NCBI GenBank assembly: GCA_964371025.1
Contig: CAYJKH010000001.1
Location: 62,001-126,000, forward strand
DNA: 64,000 nt
Reading direction: 5' to 3'
From: CAYJDP01 sp964371025
Lineage (GTDB): Bacteria > Bacillota_I > Bacilli_A > RF39 > UBA660
Below, piece by piece: positions 34,966 to 43,816 of the stretch (position 1 is the stretch's first letter; every line of letters starts with the position of its first letter). The position numbers and the translations under genes are program-made. The notes under the pieces are model-generated. The model had not been told where the DNA came from. It was given only the letters and a program-made list of their open reading frames with translations, and ran no database searches.

Positions 34966-37107
34966 ATGAACGATATAATAATAAAAGAAATTTCAAATGA
35001 TTTGAAAATAACAATAGATAAAGTAAAAGTAGTATTAGATTTACTTAGTGAAGGTAATACAATCCCTTTTATTGCAAGATATAGAAAAGAAAAAACAGGA
35101 GCATTAGATGAAGAAGTTATTCGTCAAATAAAAGATGTATATGACTATCAAGAAAATTTATTTCAAAAAAAAGAAGATGTTATTAGATTAATTGATGAAA
35201 AAGGATTATTAACTGATGAAATAAAAGGAAATATTTTAAAATGTTCTAAATTAGTAGAAGTAGAAGATATATATAGACCATTTAAAGAAAAGAAAAAAAC
35301 AAAAGCTAGTGATGCTATTGCTATGGGTTTAGAAAACTTAGCAAAACAAATAATGAGTTTTCCAACTACAGGAACATTAGAAAAAATAACTACTCCTTAT
35401 TTAAATGATAAAGTTAAAGATATAGATACTGCTATTACTAATGCAGGTTATATTATTAGTGAATGGATTAGTGATAATGCTAGTTATCGTAAATATATTA
35501 GAAACTTATTAGAAAAAGAAGGGATATTTACTTCTAAAAAGAAAAAAAATAGTATTGATGAGAATAATACTTATGAAATATATTATGAATATAGTGAATT
35601 ATTAAAAAATGTTAAGCCTCATCGTATAATGGCAATTAATAGAGGTGAAAAAGAAAAGATATTATCAGTAGATGTTGATTATGATTTAGATAAAATTATC
35701 TTATTTTTAGAAAAGAAACTTATTAAAAATTCTAATTCTTTTGTAGTAGATATTATTAAAGTTAGTATAAAAGATAGTTTGAAAAGATTAATAATGCCAA
35801 GTGTTATTAGAGAAGTAAGAAGTGAATTAAAAGATAAAGCAGAGCTTTCTAGTATTGATAATTTTTCTTTCAATGTTGAAAAATTATTACTAACTCCACC
35901 AATGAAAGAAAAAGTAGTGTTAGGATTAGATCCAGCTTTTAGAACAGGATGTAAATTAGCAGTACTTGATAAAACCGGGAAAGTTTTAGCTATCGATGTT
36001 ATTTATCCAGTAGAACCTAAATGTGATGTTGAAGGATCGAAAAAAATAGTTTTAAAATTAATTAAAGAATATAATATAGATATTATAGCAATTGGAAATG
36101 GAACAGCCTCTAGAGAAAGTGAAATGTTTATTGCTAATACTTTAAAAGAGACAGATAAAAAAGTAGAATATATAATAGTTAATGAAGCAGGAGCATCAGT
36201 TTACTCAGCATCAAAACTTGCAATTTCAGAATTTCCAGATTTGACTGTTGAAAAAAGAAGTGCTATTAGTATTGGAAGAAGATTACAAGATCCACTTGCA
36301 GAGTTAGTTAAAATAGATCCAAAGAGTATTGGAGTTGGATTATATCAACATGATGTTGCCGAAAAGAAATTAGATGAATCATTAAATTTTGTTGTAACAA
36401 AAACAGTTAACTCAGTAGGAGTTAATATAAATACAGCGAGTAGTAGTTTACTGTCTTACGTATCTGGTTTAACTAAGCCAGTTATAACAGAATTAATTAC
36501 AACAAGAGATAAAAATGGTAAGTTTACTAGTCGTGAGCAAATAAAAAAATTAAAAAAAGTAACTCCAAAAGTTTATGAACAAGCAATTGGATTTATTAGA
36601 ATAATTGACGGAGATAATATGTTAGATAAAACATCAATTCACCCTGAAAGTTATGAGGCTACAAATAAGTTATTAGAAAGTCTAGATTTATCTATTAATG
36701 ATATTGGTACAACAAAATTAAAAGATGCTTTAAATATAGATATTTTAAAGGTAAGTGAAGTATTAAACATTGATAAATATACATTAACTGATATAGTAGA
36801 ATCTTTATTATCTCCAGAAAGAGATCCTAGAGATATGATGGATAAACCACTTTTAAAAAGTGATATCTTAAAAATAGAAGATTTAGCAGTAGGCAATAAA
36901 TTACAAGGTACAATTAGAAATGTAGTAGACTTTGGATTATTTATTGATATTGGTTTAAAAAATGATGGATTAGCTCATATTTCTAAATTAACAACAAAAT
37001 TTTTAAAACACCCATCTGAAATGTTTAGTGTTGGAGAAATTGTAGATTGTTATGTAGATAAAATAGAACTTGAAAAAAACAAAGTATCACTTCGATTAAT
37101 TGATTAA
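34966..37107 (+). CDS. tex: Tex-family RNA-binding transcription accessory protein
   Basis: 713 residues from ATG 34966, preceded by GAGGTG; an in-frame start 21 nt upstream overlaps the promoter. Tex binds nucleic acids and affects transcription and RNA turnover. N-terminal helical region with TIPFIARYRKEKTGALDE, a YqgF-like fold (VLGLDPAFRTGCKLAVLD), helix-hairpin-helix (VGVNINTASSSLLSYVSGL) and a C-terminal S1 domain (about 640-713, VGNKLQGTIRNVVDFGLFID). All parts are intact. Confidence 0.95.
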   Translation: MNDIIIKEISNDLKITIDKVKVVLDLLSEGNTIPFIARYRKEKTGALDEEVIRQIKDVYDYQENLFQKKEDVIRLIDEKGLLTDEIKGNILKCSKLVEVEDIYRPFKEKKKTKASDAIAMGLENLAKQIMSFPTTGTLEKITTPYLNDKVKDIDTAITNAGYIISEWISDNASYRKYIRNLLEKEGIFTSKKKKNSIDENNTYEIYYEYSELLKNVKPHRIMAINRGEKEKILSVDVDYDLDKIILFLEKKLIKNSNSFVVDIIKVSIKDSLKRLIMPSVIREVRSELKDKAELSSIDNFSFNVEKLLLTPPMKEKVVLGLDPAFRTGCKLAVLDKTGKVLAIDVIYPVEPKCDVEGSKKIVLKLIKEYNIDIIAIGNGTASRESEMFIANTLKETDKKVEYIIVNEAGASVYSASKLAISEFPDLTVEKRSAISIGRRLQDPLAELVKIDPKSIGVGLYQHDVAEKKLDESLNFVVTKTVNSVGVNINTASSSLLSYVSGLTKPVITELITTRDKNGKFTSREQIKKLKKVTPKVYEQAIGFIRIIDGDNMLDKTSIHPESYEATNKLLESLDLSINDIGTTKLKDALNIDILKVSEVLNIDKYTLTDIVESLLSPERDPRDMMDKPLLKSDILKIEDLAVGNKLQGTIRNVVDFGLFIDIGLKNDGLAHISKLTTKFLKHPSEMFSVGEIVDCYVDKIELEKNKVSLRLID

Positions 37108-37713
37108 TAAATGGATGGTTTTACCATCTTTTTTTATTATCCCTTCTTTTTCTAATTTTTTGATTTCTCTCATTAAATTACTTCTATCAACGCATAAATA
37201 CATAGCAATTTCTCGGTAAGGAGTTGTTTGAGTAAATATATTATTATCATTTAATCTACTCTTTAAAAAGAATAAAAATTTATCTCTAATTGTTCTTTGA
37301 CTAAGTAATTCAATTTTTATATTTTCTTGATTACATTCTCTTATTAATAAATTAAATAAGTTAGTAATTACTTTATTATTAATACTTTGATTATTAATTA
37401 AAGAAACATAATCGATAAAAATAATAGAGGTTTCCATACTACTTTGAATTACAATATTATCATTTGAATTATAAAAAAATAGATTAGAAATTACATCAAA
37501 GGTTTTTAATCTTTTTAATATTGTTTCATTCCCGTTAATATCAGTTTTAATCATAGTAGCTTTACCATTAGTTATAATTCCAATAGTTCTTTTTTCTTTA
37601 AAATTATTTGTAATAATTTCTTTTTCTAAGTACTTATTTTCTTTTAAATTTAAATCTTCTTTTAAGTAAGTGATTAAATTCTTTATATCATTAGTATTTA
37701 TGATTTCAAACAT
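37096..37713 (-). CDS. Crp/Fnr-family transcription regulator
   Basis: 205 residues on the minus strand; its 3' end overlaps tex by 12 nt. The N-terminal half is a cNMP-binding-type beta barrel (KRTIGIITNGKATMIKTD, ILKRLKTFDVISNLFF). The C-terminal winged helix-turn-helix reads TPYREIAMYLCVDRSNLMREIKKLEKEG when taken in parts. No Fnr-type N-terminal cysteine cluster is seen. It is divergent from the NrdD-like gene, and the palindrome between them is a likely binding site. It may respond to redox or nitrosative state (inference). Confidence 0.8.
   Translation of the reverse strand: MFEIINTNDIKNLITYLKEDLNLKENKYLEKEIITNNFKEKRTIGIITNGKATMIKTDINGNETILKRLKTFDVISNLFFYNSNDNIVIQSSMETSIIFIDYVSLINNQSINNKVITNLFNLLIRECNQENIKIELLSQRTIRDKFLFFLKSRLNDNNIFTQTTPYREIAMYLCVDRSNLMREIKKLEKEGIIKKDGKTIHLLIN
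37112..37136 (+). terminator. Terminator of tex inside the 3' end of the crp/fnr gene
   Basis: GATGGT pairs with ACCATC over TT and a T run follows. It lies within the last codons of the convergent regulator gene. Confidence 0.75.
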
Positions 37714-37756
37714 ATTTACACATCCTTTAAAACTATTTTATCAAATAATAATATTA

Positions 37757-37770
37757 GTTGCAAATGCAAC
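37757..37770. promoter_or_regulatory. Palindrome in the divergent regulator/NrdD-like promoter region
   Basis: GTTGCA-AA-TGCAAC is a perfect inverted repeat with a 2-nt centre, the size and symmetry of a Crp/Fnr dimer site. It lies 44 nt upstream of the regulator start and 50 nt upstream of the NrdD-like start. Confidence 0.55.
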
Positions 37771-37819
37771 ATATTTTTTACATAAATATGCGTATACTGA
37801 ATATTACAGGAGGAAAAAA

Positions 37820-38452
37820 ATGAATAAGAAAAGTGAAAAGGAATATTTAGATATATTTAACCCAAGTAAAATAAAAGCTGGAAAAATATATAAAGATGAA
37901 ATTAAGCCAACGAAAGATGGTTATATATATATTCATGATATGAGTGGTAAAAGATCTAATATGAATAGTTGTTTATTTGATATGAGTGAAATATTAGAAG
38001 ATGGATTTTCTATTAGTAATATGTGGTATAGTGAACCAAAATCACTACAAACAGCGTTTACTGTAATTGGAGATATAATTATTAATGCAACTGCTATGAA
38101 TTATGGAGGCTTTGAATTACCTAATATTGATAGTGTATTAAAAAAATATGCATTAAAAAGTTATAATTATTATTTTGAGGAATATGTTCTAATAAAAGGA
38201 GATGATTATAGTGAGAGTGATGCTAAGGATTATGCTAATAAAAAAGTATTAAGAGAATGTGAACAAGGATATCAAGGAATTCAATATAAATTAAATTCAG
38301 TGTCTTTCTCAAGAGGAGAATTTCCTTATATAACTTTTACTTTTGGAAAAGATGACGATAGTTATGCCAAAATGATTACTAATACCATTTTAAGAGTTCA
38401 CAAAGAAATAACAAACAAAAACGATTTAATGAAATTAAAATATAATAATTAA
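37820..38452 (+). CDS. Short NrdD-like protein (class III RNR fragment without radical domain)
   Basis: 210 residues from ATG 37820 behind AGGAGG; an open frame extends 150 nt upstream through the regulatory region but is not needed. It follows the order of class III RNR motifs: GYIYIHDMSG, MNSCLFDMSEILEDGF (with the cysteine of the first active-site position), PKSLQTAFTVIG, NYGGFELPNIDSVL and FPYITFTFGKD. It stops where the middle barrel would continue. The ATP cone, second active cysteine, zinc site and glycyl radical are all missing. A full NrdD lies 760 nt downstream. Decayed copy, regulator or dNTP-binding partner are possible. Confidence 0.65.
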   Translation: MNKKSEKEYLDIFNPSKIKAGKIYKDEIKPTKDGYIYIHDMSGKRSNMNSCLFDMSEILEDGFSISNMWYSEPKSLQTAFTVIGDIIINATAMNYGGFELPNIDSVLKKYALKSYNYYFEEYVLIKGDDYSESDAKDYANKKVLRECEQGYQGIQYKLNSVSFSRGEFPYITFTFGKDDDSYAKMITNTILRVHKEITNKNDLMKLKYNN

Positions 38453-38460
38453 GGAAATAT

Positions 38461-38919
38461 ATGAAAATAAGAGGATTTAAAGTAGCAAAAGGCTATGAAG
38501 ATAAAAATATTAAACTACCTGAGAGAAAAACAAAATATTCAGCGGGATATGATGTGGAATCAGCAATTGATATTGTAATTAAACCATATACAAAAGAAGA
38601 AAAACCAGTTTTAATACCAACTGGTATTAAATCATATTTTTTACAAGATGAATACTTAATGTTAGTTAATAGAAGCAGTGGACCTAAAAAAGGATATTTA
38701 AAAGCTAACGGTATTGGAATAATTGATAGTGATTATTATGAAAATATTTCAAATGATGGGGAAATATTTTTTCAATACATTAATATAAGTGATAAAGATT
38801 TAGTAATAAAAAAAGGAGATGTAATTGGCCAAGCGATATTTCAGAAATTTTTAATAAGTGATCAAGATAATGCTGAAAATAATCGAGTTGGAGGATTTGG
38901 CTCTACTGATAAAAAATAA
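38461..38919 (+). CDS. dut: dUTP diphosphatase
   Basis: 152 residues, 8 nt after the NrdD-like gene. The trimeric dUTPase hydrolyses dUTP to dUMP, keeping uracil out of DNA. Motifs are present: SAGYDVES (motif 1), NRSSGPKKGYLKAN (motif 2), GIGIIDSDYY (motif 3), KKGDVIGQAIFQKF (motif 4) and RVGGFGST (motif 5). It fits with the adjacent dNTP-making genes. Confidence 0.9.
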   Translation: MKIRGFKVAKGYEDKNIKLPERKTKYSAGYDVESAIDIVIKPYTKEEKPVLIPTGIKSYFLQDEYLMLVNRSSGPKKGYLKANGIGIIDSDYYENISNDGEIFFQYINISDKDLVIKKGDVIGQAIFQKFLISDQDNAENNRVGGFGSTDKK

Positions 38920-39213
38920 AAATATCAAAAAATGATTTTTGCTATTTTTGTAAAAAAAGAAAAATAAAGACGTGAAAATTCACGTAAAATAAAGAAAATG
39001 CAAAAAAAAATAAAATAAAAATCAAAAAAAACCAAAAATACAATTTTAGACAATGTAAATTTTTTGTCTAATTACTAAAAAGAGTTTTACTGTATTTGTT
39101 GCTATATAAGGTGTTTGGAAAAACTATAAAAAAAACATAAAAAAAAGTTACTGTGTTCGATTGATTTTTATTTTTTTTGGATATAAAATTAAATCATCCT
39201 AGGAGGGTTAAAG
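38920..39213 (+). promoter_or_regulatory. 294-nt noncoding region before nrdD
   Basis: No gene seen. It contains an inverted repeat ACGTGAA-AA-TTCACGT (38970-38985), long A-rich stretches, and two near-identical direct repeats TTACTGTATTTG (39087-39098) and TTACTGTGTTCG (39148-39159), 61 nt apart. These could be sites for NrdR or another regulator of the RNR operon, although they do not clearly match the known NrdR box. The ribosome site AGGAGG lies at about 39201. Confidence 0.45.
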
Positions 39214-41523
39214 ATGAATAATATAATAAATGATGAAGTGTTAAATGATATAGTTGTAATAAAAAGAAATGGTAAAAAAGTTGACTTTGATTCAACTAAA
39301 GTTGTTTTAGCTATAAAAAAAGGTTTTGATAGTGTAAATACTAATGAAGAAAATGCTGAGACTAAGTATTCGAGTAAAGATATCCAAAAAGTATATAAAG
39401 AAGTAATGAAAAAATTAGAAAAGTTATCAAAAGAGACTAGTAAGTTTAAAATAGAAGAAATACAAGATATTATAGAAGAAGAATTATCACGTAGTAAGTA
39501 TGATGATGTATATAAATCTTTTTCTGAGTATAGAGATAGAAGAAGTGCTTCTCGTCAATCATTTTTTGACGATAATAAAACTCATAAATTTTTAAAAACT
39601 TTAGAAAATTTAGGACTAAAAAGTGCGGATGAAGATGATAGTAAAAGAGAAAATGCTAATATTGATGGTAATTCCCCAATGGGAACAATGCTACAATATG
39701 GAACAGCAGTTACTAAAGAATTTGCTAAAAGTTATTTAATGAAAAAAGAATATGCTGATATGCATGATGAAGGTGATATACATATTCATGATATGGATTT
39801 TATGGCTATGGGAACAACAACATGTTGTCAAATTGATTTATCAAAATTATTTAAAAATGGTTTTGATACAGGACATGGTTTTGTAAGAAGTCCTAAAGAC
39901 ATTTCTACTTTTGGAGCATTAGCAGCAATAGTAATTCAATCAAATCAAAATGATCAACATGGAGGACAGTCAATCCCAGCATTAGATTATTATATGGCAC
40001 CAGGAGTTTTATATACATTTAAGAAGCAATTTAAACAAACTATATATGATTTTCTAGATTTAGATGGATTTATTCCAATAATTAATATAGATAGAATAAT
40101 TAGAGAAATAGATAAAGTTAATTCGATAGAACTAGATGTTACGGAATTTAGTGATTATCAAAAAGGAAGTAATAGAGTAAAAGAAATATTTGAAAAAGCA
40201 TATAGTAATGCATTAATAAAAACAAATAGAGCAACCGAACAAACAATGGAATCATTTATTCATAATTTAAATACAATGCATTCAAGAGCAGGAGCGCAAG
40301 TACCATTTTCATCAATTAACTTAGGAACAGATACTACACCAGAAGGAAGAATGGTAATTGAAAATTTCTTATTAGCGTTAGATAGAGGACTAGGAAATGG
40401 AGAAACACCAATTTTCCCTGTATCAATATTTAAAGTGAAATCTGGAATCAACTTCAATAAAGAAGATAAAAACTATGACTTATTTAAATTAGCTTGTCGA
40501 GTATCGGCTAAAAGATTATTTCCAAACTTTGCCTTTATTGATGCACCCCATAATATTCCTTTTTATAAAGAAGGAGATTATACTACTGAAATAGCATATA
40601 TGGGATGTCGTACAAGAGTATTAGCTGATATTACATCACCTGATAATCAAGTAGTAACAGGACGTGGAAATATTTCATTCTCGACAATTAATTTACCAAG
40701 ACTTGGTATTAAAAATGGTGTATCTTTGGGAGAAAGAGAAAAACCGGATATGGACCAGTTTTATAAAGATTTGGGAGAAGTAATGGATAAGGTAAGAGAT
40801 CAACTAAATGATAGATTTGATTTCCAATGTAATAAAAGATGTTATAACTTTCCATTCTTACTAGGACAAGGAATTTGGACTAATGGTGAGAAGTTAAAAC
40901 CAACTGATAGATTAAGAAAAGTATGGAAACATGGTTCACTATCACTTGGATTTATAGGACTTGCCGAATGCTTAAAAGCATTAACAGGAAATCATCATGG
41001 TGAAGATAAAAAAGCTGAAAAGCTAGGGTTTGAAATTATTCAGTTTATGAGAAATAGATGTGATGAATATGCATTAAAGTATAATTTGAATTTTACATTA
41101 TTAGCAACACCAGCTGAAGGTTTAGCAGGAAGATTTACAGCTATTGATAAAGCAATATATGGAAAGATTAAAGGTGTAACTGATAAAAATTATTATACAA
41201 ATTCATTCCATGTACCAGTAAATTATAATATATCAATTTCTGATAAAATTAATAAAGAAGCAAAATTCCATGCATTAACAAATGCGGGACATATCTCATA
41301 TATAGAATTAGATGGAGATGCTACAAATAATATAGATGCATTTGAAAAGATAATTAGAATGATGCATAAAGCAGGTATTGGATATGGAGCAATTAACCAT
41401 CCTGTTGATAGAGACCCAGTTTGTGGTTATGTTGGAGTAATAAAAGATGTTTGTCCAAAATGTGGACGTAAGGAATTTGAAAGTATACCACTAGAAAAAA
41501 TAACATCATTAAATTGTGAATAA
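39214..41523 (+). CDS. nrdD: Anaerobic ribonucleoside-triphosphate reductase, large part
   Basis: 769 residues. It makes dNTPs without oxygen, using a glycyl radical. An ATP-cone (about 8-100, VIKRNGKKVDFDSTKV) is followed by the barrel: GDIHIHDMDFMAMG, TTTCCQIDLSKLF, SNQNDQHGGQSIPALDYY, GAQVPFSSINLGTD and FSTINLPRLG. Near the end DPVCGYVGVIKDVCPKCG forms the zinc region; one of the usual four cysteines seems to be Asp. The chain stops at SLNCE, before the RxxGYL glycyl-radical motif, which is encoded by the next small gene. Confidence 0.93.
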   Translation: MNNIINDEVLNDIVVIKRNGKKVDFDSTKVVLAIKKGFDSVNTNEENAETKYSSKDIQKVYKEVMKKLEKLSKETSKFKIEEIQDIIEEELSRSKYDDVYKSFSEYRDRRSASRQSFFDDNKTHKFLKTLENLGLKSADEDDSKRENANIDGNSPMGTMLQYGTAVTKEFAKSYLMKKEYADMHDEGDIHIHDMDFMAMGTTTCCQIDLSKLFKNGFDTGHGFVRSPKDISTFGALAAIVIQSNQNDQHGGQSIPALDYYMAPGVLYTFKKQFKQTIYDFLDLDGFIPIINIDRIIREIDKVNSIELDVTEFSDYQKGSNRVKEIFEKAYSNALIKTNRATEQTMESFIHNLNTMHSRAGAQVPFSSINLGTDTTPEGRMVIENFLLALDRGLGNGETPIFPVSIFKVKSGINFNKEDKNYDLFKLACRVSAKRLFPNFAFIDAPHNIPFYKEGDYTTEIAYMGCRTRVLADITSPDNQVVTGRGNISFSTINLPRLGIKNGVSLGEREKPDMDQFYKDLGEVMDKVRDQLNDRFDFQCNKRCYNFPFLLGQGIWTNGEKLKPTDRLRKVWKHGSLSLGFIGLAECLKALTGNHHGEDKKAEKLGFEIIQFMRNRCDEYALKYNLNFTLLATPAEGLAGRFTAIDKAIYGKIKGVTDKNYYTNSFHVPVNYNISISDKINKEAKFHALTNAGHISYIELDGDATNNIDAFEKIIRMMHKAGIGYGAINHPVDRDPVCGYVGVIKDVCPKCGRKEFESIPLEKITSLNCE

Positions 41524-41542
41524 ATAAAAGGAGGATTTAAAA

Positions 41543-41704
41543 ATGGAAAAAGTAGTAGGAGAAGGAATGGGATTTGAAAGAATTAGAAGAATAACAGGTT
41601 ATTTAGCAGGGGATGTATCACGTTTCAATAATGCAAAAAGAAATGAAGAAAAAGACCGTGTAAAACATTCTGGATTTAAACAAATTGCTAAAGAAGATAA
41701 ATAA
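41543..41704 (+). CDS. Separate glycyl-radical segment of NrdD (53 aa)
   Basis: A 53-codon gene, ATG 41543 with AAAGGAGG at ideal spacing. Its sequence, FERIRRITGYLAGDVSRFN followed by NAKRNEEKDRVKH, is the C-terminal tail normally fused to class III RNR; Gly19 in RRITGYL would carry the radical. It is in the +1 frame relative to nrdD, 19 nt after its TAA, and ends directly at the nrdG ATG. So it should be made as a separate peptide that docks on NrdD and is activated by NrdG. A frameshift mutation is less likely given the dedicated ribosome site. Confidence 0.85.
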   Translation: MEKVVGEGMGFERIRRITGYLAGDVSRFNNAKRNEEKDRVKHSGFKQIAKEDK

Positions 41705-42244
41705 ATGAAAATTCGTTTAGCAGCTGATTTACAAAAAGATTCAATTGTAGATGGAGAAGGGATCCGTACAGTTATTTGGACACAAGGGTGTTCACATAAC
41801 TGTAATGGATGTCATAACCCGCAAACACATAGTTTTAAAGATGGTGTAGAAGTTGAGTTAGATATAATTTTAAATGATTTAGAAGAATTAGTTGATCAAG
41901 ATGGAATTACTCTATCAGGAGGTGACCCTTTTTTTCAAACTAAAGCATGTTTAGAACTTGTCAAAAAAGCTCATAGTTTAAATATGAATGTTTGGGCATA
42001 TACAGGATTTACATATGAAGAGATAATTAAAAGTAAAGACTTAAAAGAGTTATTTAAAGAAATAGATATTTTAATAGATGGAAAGTTTGATATAACTAAA
42101 AAAAGTTTTAATACTCCATTTATCGGATCATCTAATCAAAGAATAATTGATGTAAAAGAATCAATTAAAAATAATAAACTTACACTATATAATAAATTAT
42201 ATGCTTCACATGAAAAACAAGATAATAAAAGATTATTTATTTAA
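41705..42244 (+). CDS. nrdG: Anaerobic RNR-activating protein NrdG
   Basis: A 179-residue radical SAM enzyme that makes the glycyl radical on NrdD. The cluster motif is CSHNCNGCHNP; GITLSGGDPF follows for SAM binding. Start ATG abuts the stop of the glycyl-segment gene, so the three RNR parts are translated together. N-terminus MKIRLAADLQKDSIVDGEGIR is trimmed here to its landmark DSIVDGEGIR, typical of the family. A terminator ends the operon. Confidence 0.95.
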   Translation: MKIRLAADLQKDSIVDGEGIRTVIWTQGCSHNCNGCHNPQTHSFKDGVEVELDIILNDLEELVDQDGITLSGGDPFFQTKACLELVKKAHSLNMNVWAYTGFTYEEIIKSKDLKELFKEIDILIDGKFDITKKSFNTPFIGSSNQRIIDVKESIKNNKLTLYNKLYASHEKQDNKRLFI

Positions 42245-42272
42245 AAGATATTATTTGCATAATATCTTTTTT
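42243..42272 (+). terminator. Rho-independent terminator
   Basis: AAAAGATATTA pairs with TAATATCTTTT over TTTGCA, followed by T residues; ends nrdD-nrdG. Confidence 0.9.
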
Positions 42273-42309
42273 ATGTTAATATAGGTTTACAAAAAAAGAA
42301 GAGGTGTCT

Positions 42310-43011
42310 ATGGAAAATTATAAAATTAAGATAAAAGAAAGTGAACTTTATACTAGAAAAACGCAAGCTGCTAAAATAGTAGAGTTAGTAAAAAAAGGAG
42401 AAAATTTCAAAAATATTCCTATAAGTCCCACTGAAGTGCTTGAGGACTTAAGGATAAAAGATAGAGAAATTTATTTGAAAAATTTAGTAGCAGAAGTTTG
42501 TAATTCTTTTGATGATATTCAAGAAACAGTGGAAATATTTAAAGGAGATAAAGAGTTAGAGGAAACTCAGCATATACCAGAATTTATATCTAATAATTTA
42601 GTTAAAATAACAAGTGCTTTTAATGAAAATTTTGTAAATCTTGAAAATTTCGATAGAAATGATATTGAAAAATTAAGACAAATGAGAGATTATTATAGTG
42701 TGTTACGTTCTCGTTTTAAAAGAGAAAGTTATACTCAAATGGGATATTTAAAAGATGGAGACTGTATTTTTTTAGATGATGCTCAAAAATATTTTGATGT
42801 GTTAGAAAATAATTTAAGAGAAAATGATGTTGTAGTTTGTGATTATACAATGAAAAGATTAAGTCGTATGGCGATTGATCAGTTAATAAAACAAGGTGGA
42901 ACAGAAGTGACATTTAAATTAGATAAAGAATGTAAAACTATCCAAAAACAATTAATTAAATTAAAAGGTAGGAAAGTTACATATAATAGCTATGGTGAAA
43001 AAAGTTTATAA
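42310..43011 (+). CDS. Protein of unknown function
   Basis: 233 residues from ATG 42310; AGAGGTG lies 4-10 nt upstream, while an in-frame GTG (42304) overlaps that site. The protein is soluble, charged and mainly helical (no signal or membrane segment). A central segment DCIFLDDAQKYFDVLENNL and the basic C-terminal region (KECKTIQKQLIKLKGRKVT) may form a coiled or nucleic-acid-binding part, but no family is recognised. Confidence 0.6.
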   Translation: MENYKIKIKESELYTRKTQAAKIVELVKKGENFKNIPISPTEVLEDLRIKDREIYLKNLVAEVCNSFDDIQETVEIFKGDKELEETQHIPEFISNNLVKITSAFNENFVNLENFDRNDIEKLRQMRDYYSVLRSRFKRESYTQMGYLKDGDCIFLDDAQKYFDVLENNLRENDVVVCDYTMKRLSRMAIDQLIKQGGTEVTFKLDKECKTIQKQLIKLKGRKVTYNSYGEKSL

Positions 43012-43040
43012 AGAAATATTTGTGAAAATATTTTTTTTTA

Positions 43041-43049
43041 TGGTATTAT
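43041..43049 (+). promoter_or_regulatory. Extended -10 promoter
   Basis: TGGTATTAT before the two-helix membrane protein gene. Confidence 0.5.
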
Positions 43050-43072
43050 ATTAATAGAAGAAGAGGGATAAA

Positions 43073-43813
43073 ATGATTAATAAGATAAAAAAAATGTATA
43101 AGAAAAGATTAAGTAAAAAAAATGAAAAAGTATTTACTATAAAATTATTTTTTTCAATTATATATATAGTAGTAATATCAATTTTATGGTTGTCAGCATT
43201 TTTAGTTTATAAACAAAGTGAAGAAGATATATCTCTTAGTAATGCTGTTAATATTGATCAATATAGTTATGTTGAAATAGATTTAATGAGTGAAAAGTTT
43301 GCTCATTATGAGCAAGAAAAAATATCTCTTCACTTTGTAATAGATCAACATGATACAGGATTGTGGCATACATATATAATAGCTGTAAAAGATGAAGATG
43401 AAGAAGTATATAAGGATATAATAGATTATACATATGAAATAACTGATAAGAAGCCAGAGGCTATAACAGTTTATGGATACCCAACAATTATAAGTAGTGA
43501 AATAAAAGAATTAGCAATTGCTAATATAATCAATTTTGTACCAAAAGAAAATGAAGTGGTAATAACAGAAGAAAATTTTGAGCAGTATTTAACAAATAGT
43601 TACCTAGATACAACATTACCTAAAAAAGATGAGTTTAATCTGATATTATTTGCATTAGCGCTTCTTATATTTATTATATTTTTCTTATTTATATATACAT
43701 TATTTGGATATAATAAAATAGTAGAAGCAGTATCAAATAAGACTGATAAAATAGATAAAAAAGTAAAAAAAGAAGTAAAAAAAATCTTTAAAGTAAAAAA
43801 AAGAAAGGATTAA
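43073..43813 (+). CDS. Two-helix membrane protein
   Basis: 246 residues. A basic cytoplasmic start (KKMYKKRLSKK), membrane helix about 25-47, an extracellular domain of about 130 residues with Asp/Glu-rich strands, a second helix (about 188-212) and a strongly basic tail (KKVKKEVKKIFKVKKRKD). This layout recalls chain-length regulators or Wzz-like proteins but the motifs are missing. It is followed 3 nt later by the FemX-type transferase, so a cell-envelope role is inferred. Confidence 0.55.
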   Translation: MINKIKKMYKKRLSKKNEKVFTIKLFFSIIYIVVISILWLSAFLVYKQSEEDISLSNAVNIDQYSYVEIDLMSEKFAHYEQEKISLHFVIDQHDTGLWHTYIIAVKDEDEEVYKDIIDYTYEITDKKPEAITVYGYPTIISSEIKELAIANIINFVPKENEVVITEENFEQYLTNSYLDTTLPKKDEFNLILFALALLIFIIFFLFIYTLFGYNKIVEAVSNKTDKIDKKVKKEVKKIFKVKKRKD

Positions 43814-43816
43814 GAT

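Noticed and set aside
37670..37819. Extended N-terminus of the NrdD-like gene
   Set aside because: It would run through the divergent regulator's start and the palindrome; the AGGAGG and ATG at 37820 fit better.
38970..38985. Terminator after dut
   Set aside because: The hairpin ACGTGAA/TTCACGT has no T run after it, so it is listed only as an inverted repeat.
41521..41545. Programmed frameshift or stop readthrough joining nrdD to its tail
   Set aside because: The tail is in another frame, no slippery sequence is seen at the TAA, and the tail has its own strong ribosome site and ATG.
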